NCBI GenBank assembly: GCA_026913215.1
Contig: JAPTYK010000001.1
Span: forward strand, 1,736,001-1,800,000
DNA from: Streptomyces diastatochromogenes
Lineage (GTDB): Bacteria > Actinomycetota > Actinomycetes > Streptomycetales > Streptomycetaceae
Length of the DNA stretch: 64,000 nt
Direction of reading: 5' to 3'
The notes under the pieces: generated by a model
What the model was told of the DNA's origin: nothing
Seen by the model: only the letters and a program-made list of their open reading frames with translations
The model's database searches: none
In this document: in pieces, positions 38,364 to 48,221 of the stretch
Numbering within the stretch: position 1 is the first letter of the stretch
Layout of the letters: every line of letters begins with the position of its first letter
Program-made: the position numbers and the translations under genes

Positions 38364-39472
38364 AGACCGACCTGACGGACACCACGTCCTCCAAGATCAA
38401 CAAGGCGCTGGTGCTCGGGCGGCGGGCGATCGGCACGCCGGCCGTCGGCATGGTGCTCACCCTCGTGATCGTCACCGACGAGGAGAACGCCTACGACGCG
38501 CTCAAGGCGGCCAACGAGGCGTCCCGCGAGCACCCCTCGCGGACCCTCGTCGTCATCAAGCGGGTCTCGCGCTCCCCGCGGGACCGCGCGACGGCGCGGC
38601 TCGACGCCGAGGTCCGCCTCGGCGCCGACGCCAGCACCGGCGAGACGGTGGTGCTCCGGCTGTACGGCGAGGTCGTCGACCACGCCCAGTCGGTGGTGCT
38701 GCCGCTGCTCCTCCCGGACGCCCCCGTCGTCGTCTGGTGGCCGGTGAACGCGCCGTCCGACCCGGCGAACGACCCGCTGGGCGCGCTCGCCCAGCGCCGG
38801 GTGACCGACACGTACTCCGCCGAGCAGCCCATCCAGGAGCTGACCGCTCGCGCGGACGCGTACACCCGGGCGACACGGACCTCTCGTGGACCCGGATCAC
38901 CCCGTGGCGTTCGATGCTCGCCGCCGCGCTCGACCAGGTCTCGTGCGAGGTCACCTCGGCCGAGGTGGAGGGCGAGGAGTTCAACCCGAGCGTCGAGCTG
39001 CTCGCCATGTGGCTGGCCGACCGGCTGAAGGTGCCCGTGCGGCGCTCGAAGTCGGCGGGCCCCGGTCTCACCTCCGTACGGATGGAGACCAACGCCGGCC
39101 CGATCGTGCTCGACCGGCCGGACGGCTCGCTCGCCACGCTGTCCATACAGGGCCAGCCGAACCGTGCCGTGGCGCTCAAGCGCCGCGAGACGTCCGAGCT
39201 GATCGCGGAGGAGCTGCGCCGCCTCGACCCGGACGACACCTACGCGACGGCGCTCAAGTTCGGTCTGGAGCGACTGGACGAGGAGGCGGCGACGACCGCG
39301 CCCGAGACCCTCGTCGACACGGTCGTGGAGACGATCGTGGAGGACGTGGCGGAGGCGGCCGAGGAGAAGGCCGTCGGGAGCGGGCCGCCGGGAGAAGGGC
39401 GCCGGGGAGAAGGCCCCCGCCTCCAAGCCCGCCTCGAAGAAGGCCCCGGCCAAGAAGGCGGCGGCCAGGTGA
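38360..39472 (+). CDS. opcA: OpcA, glucose-6-phosphate dehydrogenase assembly protein
   Basis: About 371 residues. Allosteric/assembly partner of Zwf in actinobacteria and cyanobacteria. SSKINKALVLGRRAIGTPAVG, VVVWWPVNAPSDPANDPLGALAQRR and ITPWRSMLAAALDQ are typical. Breaks near 38870 and twice near 39385. The repaired C-terminus is a lysine/alanine tail ([11 protein letters not shown]) beyond the usual fold. ATG overlaps the zwf stop; its own stop overlaps the pgl GTG. Confidence 0.9.
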
Positions 39473-40250
39473 GCGCCCCCCAGCTGGTCGTCCACCGCGA
39501 CAAGGAGCTGATGGCCGAGGCCGCCGCGGCCCGGCTGATCACCAAGATCGTGGACGCCCAGGCCGCCCGCGGCTCCGCCTCGATCGTGCTGACCGGCGGC
39601 CGCAACGGCAACGGCCTGCTCGCGGCGCTCGGTTCGGCGCCCGCGCGGGACGCGGTCGACTGGTCGCGGCTCGACCTGTGGTGGGGCGACGAGCGCTTCC
39701 TGCCCGAGGGCGACCCCGAGCGGAACGTCACCCAGGCCCGGGAGGCGCTGCTCGACCGGGTGCCGCTCGACCCGGCCCGGGTGCACGCCATGCCGGCCTC
39801 GGACGGTCCGTACGGCGGCGACGTCGACGCGGCGGCCGAGGCCTACGCGGCCGAGCTCGCGGCGGCCGCGGGTCCCAGCGACCACGGCGGGTGCCGACCT
39901 TCGACGTGCTGATGCTGGGCGTCGGCCCGGACACCCACGTGGCCTCGCTCTTCCCCGAGTCGCCGGCGGTCCGCGAGACCGGGCGGACGGTGGTCGGGGT
40001 GCGCGGCGCGCCGAAGCCGCCGCCGGTCCGCGTCTCGCTGACGCTTCCGGCGATCCGGGCGGCGAAGGAGGTCTGGCTGCTCGCGGCCGGCGAGGACAAG
40101 GCGAAGGCCGCGGCCGTCGCGCTGTCCGGCGCGGGCGAGGTGCAGGCCCCGGCGGTCGGCGCCCACGGCCGCTCGCGGACGCTGTGGCTGCTCGACGCGG
40201 CCGCCGCGTCGGAGCTGCCGCGGAGCCTGTACCCGCCGGCTTCGGCCTGA
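39469..40250 (+). CDS. pgl: 6-phosphogluconolactonase
   Basis: About 260 residues, GTG start overlapping opcA. Hydrolyses 6-phosphogluconolactone. Motifs: LTGGRNGNGLLAAL, the WWGDERFLP region and MLGVGPDTHVASLFPE (threonine where many have glycine). One frame break near 39893, in a GGGTG stretch, joins GPSDHGG to VPTFDVLML. Last gene of the operon; a strong hairpin follows. Confidence 0.92.
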
Positions 40251-40275
40251 TCCGGCCGGCCTGATCCTGCGGTAC

Positions 40276-40310
40276 GGAGGCCCGGTTCACCTTCGGTGGG
40301 CCGGGCCTCC
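40276..40310. terminator. Bidirectional terminator after pgl
   Basis: Perfect 10-base arms GGAGGCCCGG and CCGGGCCTCC, with extra CACC/GGTG pairing inside, between the convergent pgl and PH-domain genes. Confidence 0.8.
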
Positions 40311-41822
40311 GGCGTGTGTACGGGCTCGTGCGCGGGCGTGTGCGCGGGCTCCAGGAACGGCGCGAGGAGCCCCGGTACGGCCTCGGCGGCGAAGGCCAGG
40401 CCCTGGCTCTCGCCCGCGTCGAGGACGTCGTACGCGCCTCGCCCGCCGCCGTCGTGGCGGTGAGGGTCAGGACGCCGGCGCGCCGCTGGAAGTACGACTG
40501 CTTGACGGTCCAGCCGATGACGCCGGAGCGCTGGAGGGCGACCGTCACCCGCCGGATCGCACCCGAACGGGTGAGCAGGTAGCCGCCGGTGACGCCGTGC
40601 CCGAGGGAGCGGTACGCGTCGCGGGCGAGGAGCACGGCGAGCGGGGTGAGGACGAGGGCGCAGCCGGCCGCCGCGTACAGCAGGACCGGCGTCAGGAACA
40701 GGCCGAGGACGGCGAGGACCGCGGCGGGTCCGAGGGCGCTCCACAGGGCCCGGCGCAGCCTTCGGGCGCGGGCGGCCCGGGGTGGGCGGCGAGGGGCGCG
40801 GCGGTCGGCGGCTCGGGCTCGCGCAGCACGAGGGCGGCGACCCGCCCGGCGTGCTCCCGGGGACGGCCGGCAGCAGGTTCTTCAGGTCGCCGTGCTTGTC
40901 GTCGTCGTCCTGGGCGAGGCCGGTGGCGACGGCGTCGACGCGGGCGGCCCCGAACAGCCGCACCCCGAGCGGCTCGACGAGCTCGATCCCGCGCAGCCGG
41001 CGCTCCTCCAGGGTGACCGAGCGGGCGGTGAACAGACCGCGGCGGACCCGGAGGGTGCCGCCGGGCTCGCGCTCCAGGCGGTAGTTCCACCACATCTCGA
41101 CCCAGAGCCCGAGGGCGCCGACGGCCCCGACGGCGGTGGCGAGCAGGATCAGGTCGACGATCGTCCAGACGAGGGAGACCTCCCGGAAGCGGTCCCCTAT
41201 CCAGTCGACGACCTCCCTCTGGGCGCCGAACCAGTCGCTGACCTGCAGGGCGCCGCCGACCGCCGCGCCGCCGAGGGCGGGGGCGAGGAAGGTGACGGGG
41301 CGTAGCGGATCCAGCGCGGGTCGAGGGTGGCCAGGGCGCTGTCCGGGCCGGGCTCCCCAGGGCCGGCGGTGCCGGCGAGGAGTTCCCGGCGGAGCCGCTC
41401 GCCCTCGGCGCGGGTGACCAGGTCGAGTTCGAGGGTGGACTCGCCGCCGGTGTGCTCGCCGGTGCCGATGCGGACCTTGACGAGGCCGAGGAGGCGCTGG
41501 AGGGGTTGGCGGTGAGGTCGACGCTGCGGATCCGCTCCGGGCCAGGAGCGGCGCTTGAGCAGCAGCAGTCCGGTGTGCAGGTCGACCCGGGCGGGTCCGA
41601 CGCGGTAGCGGGTGCGGCGCAGCCGGACCCAGTCGGCGGCGGTGCCGGCGAGGACGAGCAGGAGGGCTCCGGCGAGGACCCAGGCGACGGCCTGCCACAG
41701 GGGCCGGCCTCCCGAGAGGAAGGCCACGGCCGGGAGGGCCGCGCCGCCGCCACCCCGCAGAGGACGGCGGCCCCGGCGAGCAGGGTCCGCGGGTCGAGCC
41801 GCCGCCACTGCTCCTCGCTCAT
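40287..41822 (-). CDS. Multi-domain bacterial PH membrane protein (YdbT-like)
   Basis: About 510 residues assembled across at least seven frame breaks. Transmembrane pairs alternate with three bPH_2 domains; readable pieces are MSEEQWRRLDPRTLLAGAAVL, ERIRSVDLTANPLQRLLGLVKV, LEERRLRGIELVEPLGVRLFGAARVD, LLARDAYRSLGHGVTGGYL and AYDVLDAGESQGLAFA. It overlaps the PH1 gene by ATGA. A short one-PH protein plus a long three-PH protein is the layout of B. subtilis YdbS/YdbT, linked to bacteriocin resistance. The C-terminal end is uncertain (a stop at 40287 in one frame). Confidence 0.7.
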
Positions 41823-42300
41823 GTGGCGTCCCCGGGGTGGCCCGGGTGAGGAGGGTGAGCCGCTCGGCGAGCTCGGCGGCGAGCTCGTGGTCGAGCCCCT
41901 CGATGCGGAGCGCGCCCTTGGCGGAGGCGGTGGTGACGGTGACGGTGGCGAGCCGGAAGGCCTGCTCCAGCGGGCCGCGTACGGTGTCGACCGTCTGGAT
42001 CCGGGACATCGGGGCGATCCGCCACTCCTGCCACAGGGCCCCGCTGCGCACGTAGACGGCCTCGTCGGTGACCTCCCAGCGGTGCACCCGGAACCACCAG
42101 GCGGGGAAGAACGCGGTGCAGGCCAGGCCGAGGGCCGCCACGATCCCGGCCGCGAGCAGCAGCCAGGGCCCGGCGGACCCGGTCAGCGCGCCGAGCACGG
42201 CCAGGACCACCACCGGGACGGCGGTGGTCACCAGGAGGCGGCTGCGCCACCAGGCGACGGCCCGCCCGTCCACGGCGTTCCTGGGCGGCCGCAGCCGCAC
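41819..42300 (-). CDS. Single PH-domain membrane protein (YdbS-like)
   Basis: About 160 residues: two N-terminal transmembrane segments (LLVTTAVPVVVLAVLGAL and LLLAAGIVAALGLACTAFF) and a bPH_2 domain (VHRWEVTDEAVYVRSGALWQEWRIAPMSRIQTVDTVRGPLEQ is spread over 45-110). GTG at 42300 follows GGGGAGG. One lost base near 41838 hides the natural stop; repair gives ATPGDAT and a TGA overlapping the next gene. B. subtilis YdbS is 159 residues. Confidence 0.8.
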
Positions 42301-42321
42301 CGCGCCCTCCCCGTCACGGGT

Positions 42322-43983
42322 CTACCGTCCGCGCAGCGAGCGGTAGGCCGAGACGAGTCCGGCGGTGGAGCTGTCGAGCCGCTCGCCGCCCTCGCCCTCC
42401 GTCAGGACCGGTTCGATCTTCTTGGCGAGGACCTTGCCGAGCTCGACGCCCCACTGGTCGAAGGAGTCGATGTTCCAGACGGCGCCCTGGACGAAGACCT
42501 TGTGCTCGTAGAGCGCGATCAGCTGGCCGAGGACGGAGGGGGTGAGCGCGTCCGCGAGGATCGTGGTGGTCGGGTGGTTGCCCTGGAAGGTCTTGTGCGG
42601 GACGAGTTCCTCGGCGACGCCCTCGGCCCGTACCTCCTCGGGCGTCTTGCCGAAGGCGAGCGCCTGGGTCTGGGCGAAGAAGTTGGCCATGAGCAGGTCG
42701 TGCTGGGCGACGAGGCCGGGCAGCAGGTCGTCGACGGGCCGGGCGAAGCCGATGAAGTCGGCCGGGATGACCTTGGTGCCCTGGTGGATCAGCTGGTAGT
42801 AGGCGTGCTGTCCGTTGGTGCCGGGGGTGCCCCAGACGACGGGTCCGGTCTGCCAGTCGACCCGCTCGCCCTCGCGGTCCACCGACTTGCCGTTGGACTC
42901 CATGTCGAGCTGCTGGAGGTAGGCGGTGAACTTGGACAGGTAGTGGGAGTACGGCAGGACGGCGTGCGACTGGGCGTCGAAGAAGGCGCCGTACCAGACG
43001 CCGAGGAGGCCGAGGAGCAGCGGCGCGTTCTCCTCGGGCGGGGCGGTGCGGAAGTGCTCGTCGACGAGGTGGAAGCCGTCGAGCATCTCGCGGAAGCGCT
43101 CCGGGCCGATGGCGATCATCAGGGAGAGGCCGATGGCGGAGTCGTAGGAGTAGCGGCCGCCGACCCAGTCCCAGAACTCGAACATGTTGGCGGTGTCGAT
43201 GCCGAACTCCTCGACCTTCTCGGCGTTGGTCGAGAGGGCCACGAAGTGCTGGGCGACGGCCTCCTGGCCGGCCCGCAGCTCGGTGAGGAGCCAGTCGCGG
43301 GCGGAGGTGGCGTTGGTGATCGTCTCGATGGTGGTGAAGGTCTTCGAGGCGACGACGAAGAGGGTCTCGGCGGGGTCGAGGTCGCGGACGGCCTCGTGGA
43401 GGTCGGCGCCGTCGACGTTGGAGACGAAACGGAACGTCAGGTCCCGCCGGGTGAAGGAGCGCAGGACCTCGTAGGCCATGGCGGGGCCGAGGTCGGAGCC
43501 GCCGATGCCGATGTTCACGACGTTCTTGATCGGTCTGCCGGTGTGGCCGGTCCACTCGCCGGCGCGGACCTTGTCGGCGAAGGCGCCCATCTTGTCGAGG
43601 ACGGCGTGGACGCCGGGGACGACGTTCTCCCCGTCGACCTCGATCACGGCCCCGCGGGGGGCGCGCAGCGCGGTGTGGAGGACGGCGCGGTCCTCGGTGG
43701 TGTTGATCTTCTCGCCGCGGAACATGGCGTCGCGGAGCTCGGCGACGCCGGTGGCGGCGGCGAGTTCGCGCAGCAGGGTCAGCGTCTCGTCGGTGACGAG
43801 GTGCTTGGAGTAGTCCAGGTAGAGGTCGCCGACCCGCAGGGTGAGGTCGGTGCCGCGCGCCGGGTCGGCGGCGAACAGTTCGCGCAGGTGGGTCTCGCCC
43901 AGCTGCTCACGGTGCTTGCCGAGGGCCGCCCACTCGGGCAGCCGGTTGAGCCTGGTACGGCCTTCGGTAGTCATCTCGGACAT
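42322..43983 (-). CDS. pgi: Glucose-6-phosphate isomerase
   Basis: 553 residues, intact. Interconverts glucose-6-P and fructose-6-P. Signatures: [55 protein letters not shown] with the base-catalytic residues, and the C-terminal [16 protein letters not shown] containing the active-site lysine nearby. Sits between the PH-domain pair and rbpA, near the pentose phosphate and glycolytic genes. Confidence 0.97.
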   Translation of the reverse strand: MSEMTTEGRTRLNRLPEWAALGKHREQLGETHLRELFAADPARGTDLTLRVGDLYLDYSKHLVTDETLTLLRELAAATGVAELRDAMFRGEKINTTEDRAVLHTALRAPRGAVIEVDGENVVPGVHAVLDKMGAFADKVRAGEWTGHTGRPIKNVVNIGIGGSDLGPAMAYEVLRSFTRRDLTFRFVSNVDGADLHEAVRDLDPAETLFVVASKTFTTIETITNATSARDWLLTELRAGQEAVAQHFVALSTNAEKVEEFGIDTANMFEFWDWVGGRYSYDSAIGLSLMIAIGPERFREMLDGFHLVDEHFRTAPPEENAPLLLGLLGVWYGAFFDAQSHAVLPYSHYLSKFTAYLQQLDMESNGKSVDREGERVDWQTGPVVWGTPGTNGQHAYYQLIHQGTKVIPADFIGFARPVDDLLPGLVAQHDLLMANFFAQTQALAFGKTPEEVRAEGVAEELVPHKTFQGNHPTTTILADALTPSVLGQLIALYEHKVFVQGAVWNIDSFDQWGVELGKVLAKKIEPVLTEGEGGERLDSSTAGLVSAYRSLRGR

Positions 43984-44074
43984 CGCCCATTCCTTCTCAA
44001 TACTGCTTGTCTGCCCCGCTGCACCCCCAACCTAATTGATCAGGGAGCGGGCGACGGGAAGGCGGTCGGAACGC

Positions 44075-44121
44075 CGAACGGGCCTGGCCCGCGAACCGAG
44101 TTCGCGGGCCAGGCCCGTTCG
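44075..44121. terminator. Strong hairpin after rbpA
   Basis: Perfect 22-base stem (44075-44096 and 44100-44121) with a 3-base CGA loop, 20 bases past the rbpA stop and upstream of pgi. It is the most stable inverted repeat seen in the window; it should isolate pgi from rbpA transcription. Confidence 0.85.
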
Positions 44122-44141
44122 TCACACCGTCACACCGGACG

Positions 44142-44477
44142 TCAGATCTCGCCGCGCAGCTTGGCGAGCGCCTCGGCGAGGATCGCCTCGCCGTCCGCGT
44201 CGCTGCGTCGCTCCCGCACATAGGCGAGGTGGGTCTTGTACGGCTCCGTGCGCGGCGGGTCCGGCGGATTGTCCCGGTCCTGGCCCGCCGGGAAGCCGCA
44301 GCGCGGGCAGTCCCAGGTGTCCGGGACCGCCGCGTCGCTGGCGAAGCTCGGCTGTGTCTCGTGCCCGTTCGAGCACCAGAAGGAGATGCGGAGGCGCGGT
44401 GCCGACTCGCCCCGCTCGGCCTCCCCCATCGGCCCCGCTCCGACCCGGCTTCCCCGGATCGCGTTGCCACTTGCCAC
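44142..44477 (-). CDS. rbpA: RbpA-family RNA polymerase-binding protein
   Basis: 111 residues, intact. Zinc-binding core with WCSNGHETQPSF and WDCPRCGFPAGQD, and a C-terminal helix pair (YKTHLAYVRERRSDADGEAI) matching the sigma-interaction domain. The N-terminus (ASGNAIRGSRVGAGPMGEAERGE) differs from that of the main Streptomyces RbpA I know (SCO1421), so this may be the second paralogue. RbpA proteins bind RNA polymerase and principal sigma factors and stabilise open complexes. Confidence 0.85.
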   Translation of the reverse strand: MASGNAIRGSRVGAGPMGEAERGESAPRLRISFWCSNGHETQPSFASDAAVPDTWDCPRCGFPAGQDRDNPPDPPRTEPYKTHLAYVRERRSDADGEAILAEALAKLRGEI

Positions 44478-44554
44478 GGTCGTAACTCCCTGCGTGATGG
44501 TGCTCGAAGATGCCCCAGTCTACGTAAGGCCCAACGCGCGTCCAGTGGTTGGAG

Positions 44555-44785
44555 TTACCCGTCCAGCTTCATCAGCAGACCGAGCACCACAATGCACGCG
44601 AACCAGCACAGACCGACCACGACCGTGATCCGGTCCAGGTTCCGCTCGGCGACCGAGGAGCCGCCGACGGAGGACTGCATGCCGCCTCCGAACATGTCGG
44701 AGAGGCCGCCGCCCTTCCCCTTGTGCATCAGCACGAGCAGCATCAGCAGCGCGCTGAAGACGATCAGGGCGATCGAGAACCCCAT
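44555..44785 (-). CDS. secG: Protein translocase subunit SecG
   Basis: 76 residues, intact. Two transmembrane helices flank the cytosolic loop MHKGKGGGLSDMFGGG, the hallmark of SecG. Part of SecYEG. ATG at 44785; a GTG two codons upstream (44791) lies nearer to GAGGAAG and may be the true start. Gene order gap-pgk-tpiA-secG is conserved in actinobacteria. Confidence 0.93.
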   Translation of the reverse strand: MGFSIALIVFSALLMLLVLMHKGKGGGLSDMFGGGMQSSVGGSSVAERNLDRITVVVGLCWFACIVVLGLLMKLDG

Positions 44786-44882
44786 AACCACGGCTGGACC
44801 AACTTCCTCGGACTTATACGGACGGGGGCCGGGCACCTGCCCGACCCCCGCAAGGGTACGACGTAACTCCGCTACCGCATAC

Positions 44883-45659
44883 TCACTGGTCGCGGAAGCG
44901 CACGATCTTGACGAACTCGTCGGCGTCCAGTGCGGCGCCGCCCACGAGGGCTCCGTCGACGTCCGGCTGGGCCATGATCGCGGCGACGTTCCCGGCCTTC
45001 ACGGAGCCGCCGTACTGGATGCGGACCTTGTCGGCCAGCTCCTGCGAGTACAGCTCGGCGAGGCGGCCGCGGATCGCCCCGCAGACCTCCTGGGCGTCCT
45101 CGGGCGTGGCGACCTCGCCGGTGCCGATGGCCCACACCGGCTCGTACGCGATCACGATGGTCTCGGCCTGCTCGGCCGGGACGTCCTTCAGACCGCCGTC
45201 GATCTGCGCGAGGGTGTACTCGACCTGGTTGCCCGCCTTGCGGACGTCCAGGCCCTCGCCGACGCAGAGGATCGGGGTGATGCCGTGCTTGAAGGCGGCC
45301 TTCACCTTGGCGTTGCAGACCTCGTCGTTCTCGGCGTGGTACTGGCGGCGCTCGGAGTGGCCGACGGCGACGTAGGCGCACTTCAGCTTGGACAGCATCA
45401 GGCCGGAGATCTCGCCGGTGTAGGCGCCGGAGTCGTGCTCCGAGATGTCCTGGGCGCCGTACTTGATCTTCAGCTTGTCGCCGTCGACCAGGGTCTGGAC
45501 GGACCGCAGGTCGGTGAAGGGGACGAGGACGGCGACCTCACAGGCGTCGTAGTCCTTGTCGGTGAGGGCGAAGGCGAGCTTCTGGACGTGGGCGATGGCC
45601 TCGAGGTGGTTGAGGTTCATCTTCCAGTTGCCCGCCATCAGCGGGGTGCGCGTGGTCAT
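44883..45659 (-). CDS. tpiA: Triosephosphate isomerase
   Basis: 258 residues, intact. Catalytic lysine in AGNWKMN, histidine in [11 protein letters not shown], glutamate in [11 protein letters not shown], and phosphate loop YGGSV. Seven bases after pgk, so co-transcribed; ATG at 45659. Confidence 0.97.
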   Translation of the reverse strand: MTTRTPLMAGNWKMNLNHLEAIAHVQKLAFALTDKDYDACEVAVLVPFTDLRSVQTLVDGDKLKIKYGAQDISEHDSGAYTGEISGLMLSKLKCAYVAVGHSERRQYHAENDEVCNAKVKAAFKHGITPILCVGEGLDVRKAGNQVEYTLAQIDGGLKDVPAEQAETIVIAYEPVWAIGTGEVATPEDAQEVCGAIRGRLAELYSQELADKVRIQYGGSVKAGNVAAIMAQPDVDGALVGGAALDADEFVKIVRFRDQ

Positions 45660-45666
45660 AAGGGGG

Positions 45667-46878
45667 TCAGTCCTCCAGTGCGGCGAGGCCGGGGAGCGTC
45701 TTGCCCTCGAGGTATTCGAGGCTGGCACCGCCACCGGTCGAGATGTGTCCGAATGCGTTCTCGTCGAAGCCCAGGGTGCGGACGGCCGCGGCGGAGTCGC
45801 CACCGCCGACCACCGTGAAGCCCGGGGCGTCGATGAGGGCCTGGGCGACGGCCCGGGTGCCCTCGGCGTAGTCGGGGTGCTCGAAGACGCCCATCGGGCC
45901 GTTCCAGAAGACGGTGGCGGCGTCGGCGAGCTTCGAGGCGTAGAGCTTGCGGGTCTCGGGACCGATGTCCAGACCCATCTGGCCGGCCGGCATGGCGTCC
46001 GCGGCGACGGTCTCCGGGTGGGCCGGGGCCTTGGTCTTCATGTCGGGGAACTCGGGCGCGACCAGGACGTCGACGGGGAGGACGAACTCCACGCCGCGGG
46101 CCTTCCCGCGCTCCAGGTACTCCTGGACCACCGGGATCTGGTCCTCCTGGAGCAGCGAGCTGCCGACCTCGTGGCCCTGGGCCTTGAGGAAGGTGAAGAC
46201 CATGCCGCCGCCGACGAGGATGCGGTCGGCCTTCTCCAGGAGGTGGTCGATCACGCCGAGCTTGTCGGAGACCTTGGAGCCGCCGAGCACCACGGCGTAC
46301 GGCCGCCGGACGTCCTCGGTGAGCTTCTTGAGGACGCCGACCTCGGTGGCGATGAGGTGGCCGGCGGCGTGCGGGAGGCGCGCCGGGAGGTCGAAGACCG
46401 AGGCGTGCTTGCGGTGCACGGCGCCGAAGCCGTCGCCGACGTACAGGTCGGCGAGGGCGGCGAGCCGGTCCGCGAAGGCGCCGCGCTCGGCGTCGTCCTT
46501 CGAGGTCTCGCCGGCGTTGAAGCGGAGGTTCTCGATGACGGCCACCCGGCCGTCGCCGAGACCGGCGACCGTGGCGGTGGCGGACTCGCCGACCGTGTCG
46601 GTCGCGAAGGCCACCTCGGCGCCGAGCAGCTCGCCGAGGCGGGCGGCGGCCGGCGCGAGCGAGAAGGCCGGGTCCGGGGCGCCCTTGGGGCGGCCCAGGT
46701 GCGAGGCGACCACGACGCGGGCGCCGGCGTCGGCGAGCGCCTTGACCGTGGGGACGACGGCGCGGATGCGGCCGTCGTCGGTGATGGTGGTGCCGTCGAG
46801 CGGCACGTTGAGGTCGGCGCGGACGAACACGCGCTTTCCTTCGACGCCCTCTTCGAGGAGCTCGTCGATCGTCTTCAT
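45667..46878 (-). CDS. pgk: Phosphoglycerate kinase
   Basis: 403 residues, intact. [10 protein letters not shown] near the N-terminus, [45 protein letters not shown] and [10 protein letters not shown] are all present. ATG at 46878 follows AAGGAG; a 10-bp palindrome CTGTTAACAG (46879-46888) lies between that site and the ATG and could affect translation. Confidence 0.97.
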   Translation of the reverse strand: MKTIDELLEEGVEGKRVFVRADLNVPLDGTTITDDGRIRAVVPTVKALADAGARVVVASHLGRPKGAPDPAFSLAPAAARLGELLGAEVAFATDTVGESATATVAGLGDGRVAVIENLRFNAGETSKDDAERGAFADRLAALADLYVGDGFGAVHRKHASVFDLPARLPHAAGHLIATEVGVLKKLTEDVRRPYAVVLGGSKVSDKLGVIDHLLEKADRILVGGGMVFTFLKAQGHEVGSSLLQEDQIPVVQEYLERGKARGVEFVLPVDVLVAPEFPDMKTKAPAHPETVAADAMPAGQMGLDIGPETRKLYASKLADAATVFWNGPMGVFEHPDYAEGTRAVAQALIDAPGFTVVGGGDSAAAVRTLGFDENAFGHISTGGGASLEYLEGKTLPGLAALED

Positions 46879-46917
46879 CTGTTAACAGACTCCTTGGTAC
46901 GCGGTGGAGCACACAAA

Positions 46918-46957
46918 CAGGGCTCGCACAGCGCGGCATTGCGCTGCCCGAGCCCTG
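46918..46957 (-). terminator. Two-step hairpin between gap and pgk
   Basis: Outer arms CAGGGCTCG (46918-46926) and CGAGCCCTG (46949-46957) enclose inner arms CAGCGC and GCGCTG. Placed 34 bases after gap, it may terminate or attenuate read-through into pgk. Confidence 0.7.
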
Positions 46958-46990
46958 CTCACATCGAAAGCCTGCCCTGAACCCTAGAGC

Positions 46991-48016
<1,026 letters not shown>

Positions 48017-48162
48017 TCAGCTAACGCCGGAGTGCTCGACGCCGGCGAGATTTTTGATTGTTTGGGATGTCCCCGACCGTTTACGACCCTACCCTCCCGG
48101 CCGCCGGTGAGTGACATCGTGCACAGCCGTACGTGCCCGAAAAGTGGCGGAAAACGGTCGAC

Positions 48163-48190
48163 GGCCCGTACTTGTCAACGGGTACGGGCC
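48163..48190 (-). terminator. Hairpin after the carboxypeptidase gene
   Basis: Perfect arms GGCCCGTAC (48163-48171) and GTACGGGCC (48182-48190), with a second small stem GGGAC/GTCCC at 48196-48208. Lies about 30 bases past the M14 gene stop. Confidence 0.65.
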
Positions 48191-48221
48191 ATCTTGGGAC
48201 CTTTGTCCCGACTACTCTCCG

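Noticed and set aside
39728..41698. Large minus-strand gene reaching into pgl
   Set aside because: Only the part before about 40290 encodes PH-domain protein; the rest is antisense to pgl beyond a terminator.
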